A program made the position numbers and the translations under genes. Positions 24,739-36,493 of a stretch of 64,000 nucleotides of DNA are shown here, piece by piece. This DNA comes from Bisporella sp. PMI_857 (taxonomy: Eukaryota > Ascomycota > Leotiomycetes > Helotiales > Helotiaceae): NCBI GenBank assembly GCA_021307315.1, contig JAJSPD010000005.1:868001-932000 (forward strand). The letters are read 5' to 3'. How positions within the stretch are numbered: the stretch's first letter is position 1; each line of letters opens with the position of its first letter. The notes under the pieces are model-generated. The model had not been told where the DNA came from, ran no database searches, and saw only the letters and a program-made list of their open reading frames with translations.

Positions 24739-25278
24739 ATGTCTTTACCAACACTTTCCTCAGGCGTAACAGATCTTGGACTCAATGAGGATATTAAAGA
24801 AACCCCCTTTCCCGCAGCAACTAAGTTTGCCGCTGGACTTGTTCGTGGTGTAGAAACTGATGTTTCCTCTGTTTATTTCGTGGACAAGATATTAATCACT
24901 ATTACTCAAGGAGGCCGTTTGTCGCAATGGGTATGTAGTGTTTCCCACGCATATCCGCTATAGTTCTGATGCGTTTTCCTGCCACAGATCCAAGTTCCAC
25001 TAGCTTCTGCATCGCCTGCTATCTTTGATACCGCACTCCCAGCAGCAGATGGAGATATGCTGCCTCTTAGTCATCTAAACCCGAAGACTCTTCTTGGAGC
25101 AGGCGGCGATCAGCGTGAAACAGTCGGTCATCTATATGCAAGTCAAATCTCTAGCGCAATTGCAAATAGAAATCCTGAGGAATCCAGAACGGTTGTGGTT
25201 GGCCTTGGATTTGAGAAGATTGATCTGGAACGAGAAGCGTTCTTTGACATCTTGGAACTGGTACATAAGGTCATATGA
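24739..25278 (+). CDS. proteasome assembly chaperone 3-like
   Basis: Two exons (24739-24930 and 24988-25278) join in phase 0 to give 160 residues. The pattern matches PAC3/PSMG3 (yeast Pba3): an N-terminal strand ending TKFAAGLVRGVETDVSSVYF, then DKILITITQGGRLSQW, a LLGAGG turn, ETVGHLYASQISSAI and a terminal TVVVGLGFEK strand. PAC3 pairs with PAC4 to help build the alpha ring of the 20S proteasome in the cytosol. The assignment rests on this motif order, since the family is weakly conserved. The gene diverges from the ribosome-assembly helicase gene. Confidence 0.75.
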
Positions 25279-25411
25279 GTCAATCTCACCTGGGAATCAC
25301 ATTTCTTTATAAATGAATGTCGTTTTTAATTCGAGGATTATGTCAATCATGTTCTAGTAAGCACTTTCCCAAAATTTACTTGAAGATACGCATATTAACC
25401 ATAGTGGTAGA

Positions 25412-26832
25412 CTAGACTATAATGGCCGCAGCATTAGGCGCTTGTGCCTTCAATACCATCTCTCTGTTTTCCAAGGCAGCTTCTTGCGCTTTGAATCGAA
25501 GCTGGCACCCTAGTTTGAGGTTAGACAATGGATCAAGAGCATTGGCAGTGGGCTCACAATCGCCGCATGAAATCGGTTCATATTTGGCCGGATTACTCTC
25601 TGATACGCAGGACGGGATCACTCCCTCTACGCAATTAAAGTTGAGCCCTGAAATATTAGTGCTTAGAGCAGGTGCTAGCGAAAGGATCCTACCGAAGAAG
25701 AATGGCATGGAGACCCGTTCGGTTGTCGTCTTGTTGTAAACTCGATGCACAGTCGAGATATAAGTGTCATTACAAAGCCTCATCAGAAAATCCCCTATGT
25801 TTACAACGATGGTACCCTCAACAGGGGTCGCCATGATCCACTGCCCTTCTTTACTGAGAATCTGCAACCCGCCGGTCATGTCCTGCCATAATAAGGTGAA
25901 CAATTGCAGATCTGTATGGCTGCCTAGTCCAATATCGTTGTTTGTTGTTTCTTCCTCTTTTCTGGGTGGGTAGTAGTTGAAAACGCCATCTGCTCCAGGA
26001 TATGTTGTCCTACTGTCGAAATAGTTTTCCTCCAGATCTAGAGATAGCGCAATCAATTTGACAAGCTTTCTAGCAAGAGTCAGGCAAGTTGCCCAACTAT
26101 ATATTGTTAGTAGTCTCGCAAAGGCATTTTCAATGCCTCCTGGATTTCGATGCACTGAGTATACGTACTATTTCAATACCTCTTCCTTGAAGTTAGGCAA
26201 ATGTGCGTTTCCCTCCCAAACAAAATCCTCTCCTCGAATCCAAGGTTTGACCTCGGGTGGTACAGATGCAAGATCTTTTGTTTCTGGGTCATACTGGGGA
26301 GAATACCGCCAGCCCAGCTGGTTTCAATAAGCTATCGATACGAAGAATCAAGTTGGAAGTGGCTTACGGATTCTTTGACATCAAGCCCTTCGCTGTTGTT
26401 GACAAGTGTGGATTTAGGGCCATTGTATCCATTGAAGTACTTTGATTGATCTTGAGAGACCTTCATCTTCAAATGCGTAGGCTGTCTAAAAAAGCTGCAA
26501 TGTTTCTGTTAGCAATACCCTTTAATGCGGAGGATGGTGATGACTAACGCTAATAGTTGCTTCCTTGCATTGGTAATGACCTCCTCCTCTATTCCGTGGT
26601 TTTTAATGTAGAAGAATCCTGTGTTCACGGCAGCTGCTCTTATCTCTTCCGCGAGAGCCATTCTCTCCGGAAGCGTAGATTTATGCAGCGGTTCTAGATC
26701 AATGATTGGAATTTCTTCTGCCGTGCAAGCCCTGGGTGGGATATTGAGAACATCTCGAAAAACCGACCCATAGGCTGTGCGAAGCTCTAGCTTTGAGATT
26801 GACGGGGGACAGATGGTGGTTGTGCTTGTCAT
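25412..26832 (-). CDS. 2-oxoglutarate/Fe(II) oxygenase, isopenicillin-N-synthase-like
   Basis: Six exons (26549-26832, 26368-26494, 26169-26317, 25693-26096, 25558-25647 and 25412-25509) give 383 residues, all phases closing. The N-terminal DIOX_N region contains IPIIDLEPLH and GFFYIKNHGI. The catalytic half has the iron ligands His and Asp in GLGSHTDLQLFTLLWQD, the distal His in YISTVHRVYN and the 2-oxoglutarate-binding Arg-x-Ser in TERVSMPFFFG. The ending NPAKYEPISCGDWCQLRF matches mould homologues I recall. The reaction would be hydroxylation or oxidation of a small molecule; the substrate is unknown. No biosynthetic backbone gene is adjacent, so a cluster role is not supported. Confidence 0.9.
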
Positions 26833-27939
26833 TCTTAGCTTGGGGTGTTCATTTTCTGATAAAAGTATATCTACTTAATTTTCTGAAAATAATGGAATCT
26901 CAAGAAGGTCTTATACTTCCTGCAAAACCTTATCTGCTGTTGGTCTCTCGTACCTGGGGCAAATATTATGCATCTCCTTTGATAACCGTCGGGCTTGACC
27001 TCCCGTACACATGCACAACCCCACTTTCGTCTTATACTAGAATTGAGTTAGGGAGTTGGGGAAGGTTTGTCTGCGTGATGCTTGCTTGCATTCTTGACAT
27101 CGTAACTCTGAACCGTAATAGGGCTCATATGACATGTAGTGTGAGACTGGAACTTCTGCCCTTTGCAATCAATGACGGCCAATAGCCTACTAGTGAATAG
27201 CCAACGTTTATAAAATGTTTCCAAGCTTTCCACAACTCCAATTACTGGAAGTGCATATTACATTCTCTACGCTGACCAAGCTCTACTGCAAACTCAAATT
27301 CACCATTACCAGATATCTAAAAAATAATACAAACCTTGGCGCAATGACCCTGGCCGTAACCACGACATTTGAGCCTTCTTACCAATGTGACTAGATATCC
27401 GCTCAATTGGCTCTGCGATATCGCTTCAAACCTTTATCTATCCTTGCTTAACGGGACATCTTTGATCTCCCTACCGAAACCGACGCTGATCGACAAAGGA
27501 ATCGCGGCCAGGGACGCAAAGAGAGGTAATAACATATCTCTAGTGTAGCAGGCTAAAAAGTCAGATGTGCAACAATTTTTTACATTCGGGTTTTGAATGG
27601 TTCTTGGAACGGTTAAATGTGATGTTGGGGCCTTTCATATGCAAGCTAGTTATCTATAGAGAGCGTTATATAGGAGCCGGTGTTTTGATAGTGGCCGTGT
27701 ACCCGTGCGCTTTGTTCCAAACGTTAAACATCGAAACGGTTAGACTCCACACAGATATAAGCTATCAAAAGAACAGAGTATTCCGCGCGATTGAAGTTTC
27801 TCATTTTGGCATTGTGTTCATTCATTGAGTAGATTATCAAAATAATTCTAGTAGGACTTCCTGTTCTGTCATGCAGGGTATCTTCCGTTCCGCTAACGCC
27901 ATAAATCAAAATATTAATGCCTTCAATCCTTTCCTTCCG
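26833..27939. other. intergenic, no gene seen
   Basis: This 1.1 kb region holds the oxygenase promoter and the 3' flank of MED6. ORFs at 26793-27185 and 27565-27828 lack motifs and look fortuitous. Confidence 0.5.
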
Positions 27940-28976
27940 TTATGTAGGGCTTATTCCACCAGTGCCTGGAGCTTTGCTCTTTCTTTTCTTGGGCTTCGGT
28001 GCTCCTCCTGCGGTCAATGGCGTCTTCGGGGTTTTGGCGCTCTTGCTATCCTTTCTTACAGGTGATATGTCTGTCTTCAGCAACGGCATAGCTGTAGGAC
28101 TGACTTTTGCTGGAACTGAAACGGGACCTTTGATGACCGGTATTTGTGGAATTGGTTTCTCCTTTTCCGGCCTGCCCTTGTGAAAGTTTCCAGGCTCACC
28201 AGTAATAGGCCAATCATCCATATATTCGGCGTCAAATTGTAATGACCTCATGATAGAATCCTCTAATGCTTTCGTGTCGGCATAATTGGATGTTGAATTT
28301 GATGTAGTTTTTTGAGAATTAGACAAGGAGTCCGGCACTGCTGTATTCTCTCTACTGCTTCGGCCTTGTTGGGACTCGAGAGACTTTTGAGAAGCCGTTG
28401 GAAGTGGCATATATGTGTGCCCTATAGCAGGAGAGAAATTTGGGAGGGATTGAGCCAGAGACATGACTTTGGTAACGCTCGATATGATAGATGTCTGCGA
28501 ATTGTTAGACTAGGCCGAAGACTAGAGATTTGCAGACCTGCCATTCGATTCTTGAGAATGCTTGCCACCGTAGGAGCCATATAAATATTCTCTCCGACAA
28601 CGTAATACAAGGCATGCGGTGTGATTTCGTCCTCCTTTCCAGGTACCTTCCTCCGCGTCTGTTTTCTGATGACCCAGACACCCGTTCCAGCTCCAATGCC
28701 CGTTTCTGCTGGTTCTTGCACCACCATAAACTCCAATCCAGACATCTTCATCAACCTGCTCTCGAATAGCTTTCGAGTTCCCACAACCGCTGGATTCTGC
28801 CAATTCTGGACGAATACAATGTGGTTGTTGGATGTCTGATCAAAGAATGGTGAATATGAGAAGTAGAAGAGAATCGTATTGGCATGAAGACCTTGAACAT
28901 GATTCACGATGCCAGAGTCACGCCATTGGACCTCATCGAGAGGAGGTTCTCTCTTTGGTAGGTCGTTCTGTGACAT
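27940..28976 (-). CDS. MED6: Mediator complex subunit 6
   Basis: Exons 28542-28976 and 27940-28494 give 329 residues. The conserved MED6 domain fills the first ~165 residues: LDEVQWRDSGIVNHVQGLHANTILFYFSYSPFFDQTSNN, then FMVVQEPAETG, VWVIRKQTRRK and the HALYYVVGENIYMAPTVASIL core. The C-terminal part is disordered and ends in a Lys/Pro-rich tail (APKPKKRKSKAPGTGG). MED6 is a head-module subunit of Mediator, which links transcription factors to RNA polymerase II. The intron seems to start with GC instead of GT: only a GC donor at 28541 keeps the frame into TSIISSVTKVMSLAQ. The gene diverges from the BRCT protein gene. Confidence 0.9.
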
Positions 28977-29459
28977 GATGGATCTCGTGATGATGTTAAA
29001 GAAATCGTGAAGCTACGAACACAATGATGTGTTGCTCGGGGTTGCTGGATCGATCCGATTGTCACCCCCCGCCCCCAAAAAAACAATAAAATTTTCAGTG
29101 TGAGTATAGGCGGAGTCCCTTAGAGAGAAAATGGAAGAGAGATTAATTTTCAAGAGCATTGAAACTCTAAGTAAAGAGGTGAAGGTTAGACAGTAGAATA
29201 AGACACAGAGCAAGGCTGAGGCCCGGATGAAGTGGGTGTTGCCCGCCAAGGCTACATCACCCCACACCGTGTCCTCGGATGTATAATCAAGATCCTTGGT
29301 GGTCTGACTGGTTGTTAGGGGCAACCATACAGCTGCTGCATAATCAACATAAACACTCGCATACCTCTCTCTCAGTCAACAACTCAAACTTCACATCAAC
29401 GCGTCAAATGTGATTCAGATACTTTGTTAATTCATTGAAATACTAACCATACAGCTAAT
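28977..29459. promoter_or_regulatory. shared promoter, MED6 / BRCT gene
   Basis: These 483 bases lie between divergent start codons. The region has a CACCCCC-type C-run near 29066-29076 and a CT-rich stretch near 29100-29180. A minus-strand ORF at 29013-29324 overlaps the likely 5' UTR and shows no family features. Confidence 0.5.
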
Positions 29460-32400
29460 ATGAACGACCAATCTCCCCCAAAGCGAGTCACTCGCGCTCG
29501 CGCAGCCGCCAAAACAGCCGAAACTGATGTCAAGACGACCAAGATCGCGACTGCCGCTTCGAAAGCAAAGGTCACTCGCAGCGCATCCACCACAAAGCGT
29601 AAGACACGAGCAGACGATGTACAAGATGGCGAGCAAGATGAGCTATCGGGACAAATAATCGAACCAGCAATTCCGCAAACAAGAGGACGTGCAAAGAGGG
29701 GAGCTATAGCCGAACCAGAACCCAAAGTTGACCAAGACGTAGTCACAGTTCCAGCCAGAGTCACACGTGGCCGTCCTAAGAAATTGGCAGCTGAAGAGTC
29801 TGTCACAACTACGTCTCGACAGAAGGCTCAAATTGAGCAACCTGCTGAATATTCTGTCCCTGAGCCAACAAGGTCCCTACGGGGACGACAAAAGAAGGTT
29901 GAGGTCCCTGAAGAAGAATCTATAACTGCAATGGACGAGCCGCCAAAGAAGCCTACTCGGGCTCGAGTAGCCGCAGTCTCGAAAGCTGCGCCTAAGAAGT
30001 CAGTCAAGTTTGAAGAGCCGGACAAAGAGAACATTTTACCTGTGCCGACCAATGCAAAGGGCAATGTAAAAGCTGCAGAAGCTGGCACAGGTTTGAAAGC
30101 TAGACCAGTGAGAAAAGCTGCTGTTGCCGCAACAAGAGCCACTCGTGGTCGTCCCAAGGCCGAAGAGCAGAAGTCATCGCCACTCAGCCCCAAGAAGGCT
30201 ACACAAGTGGCTACCGCGAAAGATTTATCGGAGGACGAGCTGGCAACAACAGAAAAGACACCAATGAAACCCTTGATGAAAAGCCCGATCAAAGCACCGG
30301 GAAGCATCTTTGGTACAGCAAAGAAGCTGGACTTCTCCACATCAATCACTGTCAACAAGGTCGGTACCCAGGATCTCAGAGTATCGGTGCTGGCCAGCCC
30401 TGCCAGACGTCCACCAACATCTCCATTCAAAGATGGAATGAAGAGTTCCCCACAGAAGCTCAACCTTGGGGAGACGATGTTCAAGTCGCCATTCAAATTC
30501 TCGCATCCAACACAGCACCCTGGTGAGCCTACCTCAGCCTTCAAAGCCTCCATGCTACAATCTCCAGCTCGGCGTCCACCATCACCAACAAAAGTTATGG
30601 AAAATGGATCGCCCAGTAGGTCTGGTCCACTGAATTTGGGCGCAACACCAAAAGCCAGCACTTTCAAAATTTCAAGATTTACAACTCCTCGAACACTTAC
30701 CAAAAGTGCCTTTCGTCCCGGTTTGATGCTTCCCCCAAGCACTCTCTCTAAGGATTCTGCTCAGGATAGCAAAGATGAGAATGCCATGCCCGACAATGTG
30801 GGGACGCCTGCCGCCCAAAAATCAATGTTCTCGGGACGTCTCTCATCGATCATGCCAAGGGAAGTTGACTCCGCTCTTCTTACAGTCGAGACTGTTGTCG
30901 AAGACAATGAGGATCAGGTCATGGTGGACCAAGTAGAGACCGAAGATGCTATCACTAGAGAGGATATTATTACCGTCAATTCCGTAGCTGAGGAGTTTAC
31001 TCCACAACCCCTCCAAACCATATCTAGTGCTTTCACTCTCCGTGACAATAACGATAGCCCCTTTGATGATTCAGAATCTGATTCTGAAGATGAGCTCACT
31101 CTTGGATCTCAAAGATCATCTGGGCCTCTGGGAGATTTCAAACGAGCATCATCCGATTTTAAATCATCACCAGCCACTCCGAGCCCATTTTCTGCCATTG
31201 CTAAGACTCCACGAAATTCAGTTGCAAAATCCGCAAAATCTGTGCGATCACAAAAGATCGGATTTACACCTTTAGCTAAGCAATTGACGGAGTGGATGGC
31301 TGCCAGTCCCGAAAAATCAGAGTCTGTTGCAACTGAGCCAGACGAGTTATCTGGAATTCCAGAATGCAATCGTACTGAGGAGAACATCTCTATGCAGCCA
31401 TCACCATCCAAGAGCACATTCTTTGACGACGAAATGTCTGTTCGTGAAGAGATGCAATCTGTGCCAGAGGAAGATGACGAGATTCTTGATTCAATCAATT
31501 TTGCGCCAGTTGAACTTGACGAAGAGGATTTGGACCTTGCTTTGGAAGCAGACGAGTTATCGGTTCTTGAACCGGAAGAGATTGTAGGATTTCAGCAGGA
31601 TCTCGAATTCCTTAACGATGCTGAACAGGCGAAGCAAAATGAAGAGCTAGATTTACTGGACGCCATCCAGAGTGAAGATGTCACCATTATTCAGCAACAG
31701 TGCGAGCTGGATATGGTAATGGAACTTGAGCAGCCACGGCAGGATCATAAAAATGCGGAGATTTTTGAATCAGAAGAGTTGAATCTGGCAGCGAAGGAAG
31801 AAGAGGAAGCAGGGAAGCCAGTTTTGGAGGCACACGAGGTCGAAGAACCGACTCTAACGATCCTAGAGCTGGAGCAACAAAGGTCGGATGATGTTTTTCA
31901 ACCAGTGGATGACCCTTATATGTCTGCAGAGCTATCTCACGATGGGACACTTTCAGAGGCGAGTCAAGAGTATGGCGACGAAAACGCAATGCCAATAGAC
32001 CCTGAGCTTCTTGCACTTCCAACTGCACCAACTCCGTTGTATGCGACTCCCAAGCGTATCCTTACAGAACGAGTTTTTCATACTGTTTCGAAGGTCCCAC
32101 TCAAGGCCGCTGCGGAAGACACCCCAATGAGGCCATCGCTGGGAAAACGAGGCGCAAGTATTTCACGCCTTCCACCACAAAGACCTACGGAAAATCTTAC
32201 TCGCAACAACACCGTTATCTCCTACTCACCATTGAAGACAAGCGTTCAAACTTCCCAGCCTATTGATAACGATAGTACCACCATGCATGACACCCCGGTT
32301 ACACCTTCAAAACCTGAGGCTGAAGTATGGTCTACAATTGCAACGCCAGCTCGAACGCCTCGCCGTGATATCGATACCAGCCTTTTGAATGGTGCGGTGG

Positions 32401-33275
32401 TGTTTGTTGATGTTCACACATCTGAAGGGGCAGATGCATCGCTTATCTTTACAGAGCTATTGACCCAAATGGGTGCTCGGTGTGTAAAAACCTGGAATTG
32501 GAGTGGCAATCCCGATGATGGTAGCAAAATCGGTATCACTCATGTAGTGTTCAAGGATGGTGGTAAAAGGACCCTGGAGAAGTCAAGAGCTACTGGTGGA
32601 GTTGTCAGCTGTGTGGGAGTAGGGTGGGTTCTTGAGTGAGTTAATATCGTAAATGATGAAATGAAATTGCTAATGATATAAAGCTGTGAGCGTGAGAACA
32701 AATGGCTGCCAGAGTCTCCATACTCTATTGATACAACAATGGTTCCTCGAGGTGGCCACAGGCGGCGAAAGAGCATGGAACCCAAGGCACTTGCTAACAT
32801 GAATGGCACGCTGCTTCCTTCTGTTACCCCACTTCGCAATTCGCGGAAGACTATGTCACCTACCAAAGTGAGCTTCGTCATCCCAGAGACCCCATTCACC
32901 TCGAAATCACATCGTCGTGATTCTGTACAATGGATTCGGTCCCCATCGACAGCCTCTTCATCGAGTGAAGACCACATATTGAGCCCCGTACCTGCAACGC
33001 CTGCTCCGGAATATATCTCTGCCTATGCCGAGGAGGGCCTCTACGGAGATGATACGCCTGGGAACCAGACTCCATACTTCCTTCACAAGGAGCAGCTTGT
33101 TCAGAAAACGGCACCACCTGGAAAGAGATATTTTGATGGAGAGGGTGATAAGGGAGGGTTCTTGAGTGTTAAGAAAGATGAAAGTGTAATGATGCGTTTG
33201 ATGGCTGCGCGACGAAAGAGTTTGCAATTTGCTCCAAAGATTGGCAGTCCTCTTGCTAAAAGGACAGAGTGGTAA
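29460..33275 (+). CDS. BRCT-domain and AT-hook chromatin protein
   Basis: Exons 29460-32635 and 32684-33275 give 1255 residues. The first 250 residues are basic and carry several AT-hook-like cores (TRGRAKRG, TRGRPKK, LRGRQKK, TRGRPKAE), which bind the minor groove of AT-rich DNA. A Pro/Ser-rich section with repeated SPARRPPTSP-type motifs follows, then a very acidic, Leu/Glu-rich section. A single BRCT-like fold lies at about residues 970-1085 (LLNGAVVFVDVHTSEGADAS, LLTQMGARCVKTWNW, ITHVVFKDG, VSCVGVGWVLDCERENKWLPE). The basic tail has possible CDK-type sites. I infer a nuclear role in chromosome structure or damage signalling; no specific named protein is claimed. Confidence 0.85.
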
Positions 33276-33710
33276 GGTTGGGTGGCTATATGGTAGCAGG
33301 AAGGAGTTATGAATTGTGTTCTTTGGGCGGTGCAGGTTGGAGTAAAGTTGTTTGTATCCGGTGGAGTTAAATTAGGAGATATCAGATTTGAATACACGAT
33401 GCCATTCTCTTAATCTTATTTGCCTTCATGCTGAAATGACCGTGCTTTCACGCCACATCCACTGCGAAACTTATGCTGTGATATCAAACTCATCATTCGG
33501 CCGTGAAAGCATGACAGCCTATGCTAGTCCAAGCCCGATGCCTTATTAGTCAAGCTGCTGGAAATTCAACCAGAAATCAATGCGTGACATTTTACGAAAC
33601 GGTGTAGTCGTCAAGTCGTGTATATTTCGAGACTATACAATAAATATCTACATACCCATGCATATGTGCTTGCACTTCAAATCGTTCAATCATATCTTAG
33701 CAAATATGTT
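33276..33710. other. convergent intergenic spacer
   Basis: This spacer lies between two convergent genes. The 3' ends of both transcripts presumably fall here. Nothing else is seen. Confidence 0.5.
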
Positions 33711-35477
33711 TCAAGAAACAAGAACTCGTAGCCCACGGTTGCTCTCCGGGAACGGCGAGAAGAAATCGTGCACTTGTTTTATGTCATCTTCAACCGTGTC
33801 ATGTAGTTCGAGATCGAAGTGCGAGAATAGCGCTGCGAGGGTGACGTAGATTTCGGAGTTTGCTAGACTGTGGAATGTCAGTACTTTGGCCGTTTCTTTT
33901 ACATGCCTCAAAAGCGAGAGGGTTGGATGACGGGGGAGTGCAAAACATACTGGATTCCGATGCAGCTCCGACTTCCCCGTCCGAAAGGCTGAAGATACTT
34001 TTCTAGCCTTTTCCTTTCCTCTGGCGCGACCAGCCAACGCTCTGGTAGGAAAGAGCGTGGGGAGGGGAAGATGGTAGCATTGTCATGGGTTAGCTTTTGG
34101 GTCATGGAGACGGGGGTGTTGATTGGGATGGTATAGGATTTGTAGGCCATTGCTTCTCGAGTATTGACGCGGGGCAAGCGGCCTGATACGCTAGTTGATA
34201 TTCTAGGAATGCTAGTCAGACAATGAATGATCTGCAGAGAGAGGGGGGGATACCGGAGACCTTCCAGGACTACTGCATTCTAGTTTTGTTAGTGGTATTG
34301 TGATAGGTCGTGGAGTAGACGGGGCATACTAGATATGGGAGTTGTTGAAGATCTTGGTATCTTAGTGGTGCATTGCATTTCTTTTGAGCCTCGCGAATCT
34401 CTTCCTTCAACCTCCTCAATTTTTCTGGATTCGCCAATAAATAGAATACGATCGAAGTCAGCGTATTCCCTGTAGTTTCCGTCCCAGCTCCGACGAAAGT
34501 CCTGACCTCCAATGCCAACCTCTCGTTACTCTTATCCTTCGCAGACAGCTCTTCTGCGTCCAACATTTGATGAATCACGTTCGGCTTCGCATACTTCTTC
34601 TCTTTGCTCTTATTGTAATAATCAGCAACAATAGCATTAGTCCTGACGCCCATGTCATTAAAGAAATCCACAACATCTATTCCAGCCGGATTGATGAGTA
34701 TTGTAAGCCATCTCGGCATAAGATCTAGGATATCTAAGATAAGTCCGAAATGCCGATGCCATAACCCAATTTCAGGGAAATCTTTCACTGTCCTGTTGAA
34801 CGCAGCGGCGAAGTCCGGTTGGTCGAGCAGATTGTGTGATTTGTGGAAAGAAAACTCTGTCACTACGTCTGTAGCAAGGCTTCTGAACGCATTGGAAATA
34901 TTGGCTGGCTTGCCAGTATTTTTAAATTCTTTCAATCTGTTAATGAGTTTTGTTGTGATGCTTTCAAGCACGGGATCAAAACGAGAGACGGCCTCTTGAG
35001 TGAAGTAGTTCTGCTGCGCTTTTCTTCGGACGCGATGAAGCTCATGATCTGCCGTCCCAAATGCTGCATCGGAGGAGCCGACAAACTTGTAGTACCAGTG
35101 GTACTTGTTGACCCTGGAACTGATTTTAAAAGACTCATTCCAATCAGGATCGTTTACGTGGATTTCCCAGGGACTTATGCGAACAATCGGGCCTGTTATC
35201 GTCAGCGTAAATTGCAACAAATCAGCAGGTGCTGAGTATATATACCATATTGCTCATGCATCTTCTCGATTTCCACCCAGAACCTCCCCCGCTTGATACA
35301 GTCAAAATATGTCTCATACCATCCTGTCAAAGCTGCGAGTTTTGGTCCTGGAAATTTGGCGAGCGGGCTCAAAAACAGACGATAAGCGACATCCCAAGAG
35401 AACCAAGTTATGGTGCCAAGGATCAAAGTAAGAACCCAATGGCTCGACAACTCGTGAAGCAGCGAGCTTACTGCCAT
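33711..35477 (-). CDS. cytochrome P450 monooxygenase
   Basis: Five exons (35246-35477, 34330-35192, 34254-34279, 33951-34190 and 33711-33867) give 505 residues and close in frame. An N-terminal membrane anchor ([20 protein letters not shown]) and the hinge [14 protein letters not shown] place it on the ER. Core motifs are intact: the I-helix oxygen-binding [13 protein letters not shown], ExxR in LEGLR (split between exons), the PERW stretch, and the haem loop [10 protein letters not shown] with the ligand Cys. The [19 protein letters not shown] region is typical of mould P450s in secondary metabolism, though the substrate cannot be read. It diverges from a LaeA-like methyltransferase about 1 kb away. 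Confidence 0.93.
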
Positions 35478-36493
35478 CGTGAACTTTGGTATGGATTGCT
35501 TTGAGAGATAACAACGACGGCTCTCGATGTCGTCGCAAAATGAGAGCTGCCTCGCAATAGACTGGCGGGAATAACGCTAGATCGGGAGTGCTTCCCGCCT
35601 ACTTAGTTATTATCCCACTCATTGCATAATGTCCACATATCCGCATTGGTGCGTGGCGAGTTCTGGAGCAATCCGAGTTGCTGGATTGCGAAGAGGTGGA
35701 GAATAAATGTGCGGCCACTGTTCAGATAGTGATCCGTGGGTGGGCTATCTTTTGCTTTTTCCTCCCAAAGTCCATACACATGGCGTGCCAGCATCTTTTA
35801 TCTGTATGTAACTGCAAATCATGATGATGTGATAAATGTTGATCTGATGTATAAATCTGAGACCTGTAGACTTGGGATGAACTTCTAGAAAATCATTCGG
35901 AGGAGAATGGTTCAACCATGATCATTCTGTCGATATATCAACCGCCCCGGAGCATCGGGACAAGCCAAGAATGTGACCTTCTTTCGCAAACCTGGGAAGT
36001 TTCCGGATTTGAGGCACACACATGATAAAATATTGCAGACTCTTCAGAATCAGCACTATACTTGTAACAGTACCCGCGAACGAAGATGGCAAAGGCAACG
36101 CAATTGGCTCTGTGGCATAATAAGCTTTGTCCATAAAATCCTCCACCTTCCCCATTATATCAAGCAATCACAGCCCGTACAAAGGTTTACGAACGGCGTA
36201 AGGGGTTTACCGTTACCGCTTTTATCATCAACCACAGCTTGAGAAATCTCAAACTCTGAATATCTCGTCAACACAGCATAGTTTGTGCCGAAATAACGAC
36301 ACAGCAGCGGTAAAACTTCGACATCGCGAGCGTCATAGCAAGGTCTTGTTGTGTTGTTGTTGTAGATCCTAAGCAAAGGGTTAGTCTGTTGGTTCCAGCT
36401 TCCAACAACGGCTAATCTCAGAAATCACATCTTCAAATCGGTTGTTCTTCGAGGTCCTGGATATTTGGGGGACTGGGCCGCTTGCTAATCGCC
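35478..36493 (-). other. unresolved coding-like fragments, maybe a relic gene
   Basis: Between the P450 and the methyltransferase, the minus strand carries several coding-looking fragments without a complete gene. Examples are RDVEVLPLLCRYFGTNYAVL and ISQAVVDDKSGNGKPLTP (about 36180-36376), a stretch reading NCVAFAIFVRGYCYKYSA with SEESAIFYHVCASNPETSQ (about 35990-36110), and GRTFILHLFAIQQLGLL ending MWTLCNEWDNN (35603-35794). Frame changes between them could not all be bridged by splice sites. I do not recognise the family. The composition looks more like true coding sequence than chance. Confidence 0.35.

Noticed and set aside
29013..29324. 103-codon minus-strand ORF between MED6 and the BRCT gene
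   Set aside because: It fills the shared promoter and has no recognisable feature.
29828..30742. 304-codon ORF on the minus strand inside the BRCT gene
   Set aside because: It is the antisense shadow of the Pro/Ser/Lys-rich coding region and shows no family motif.
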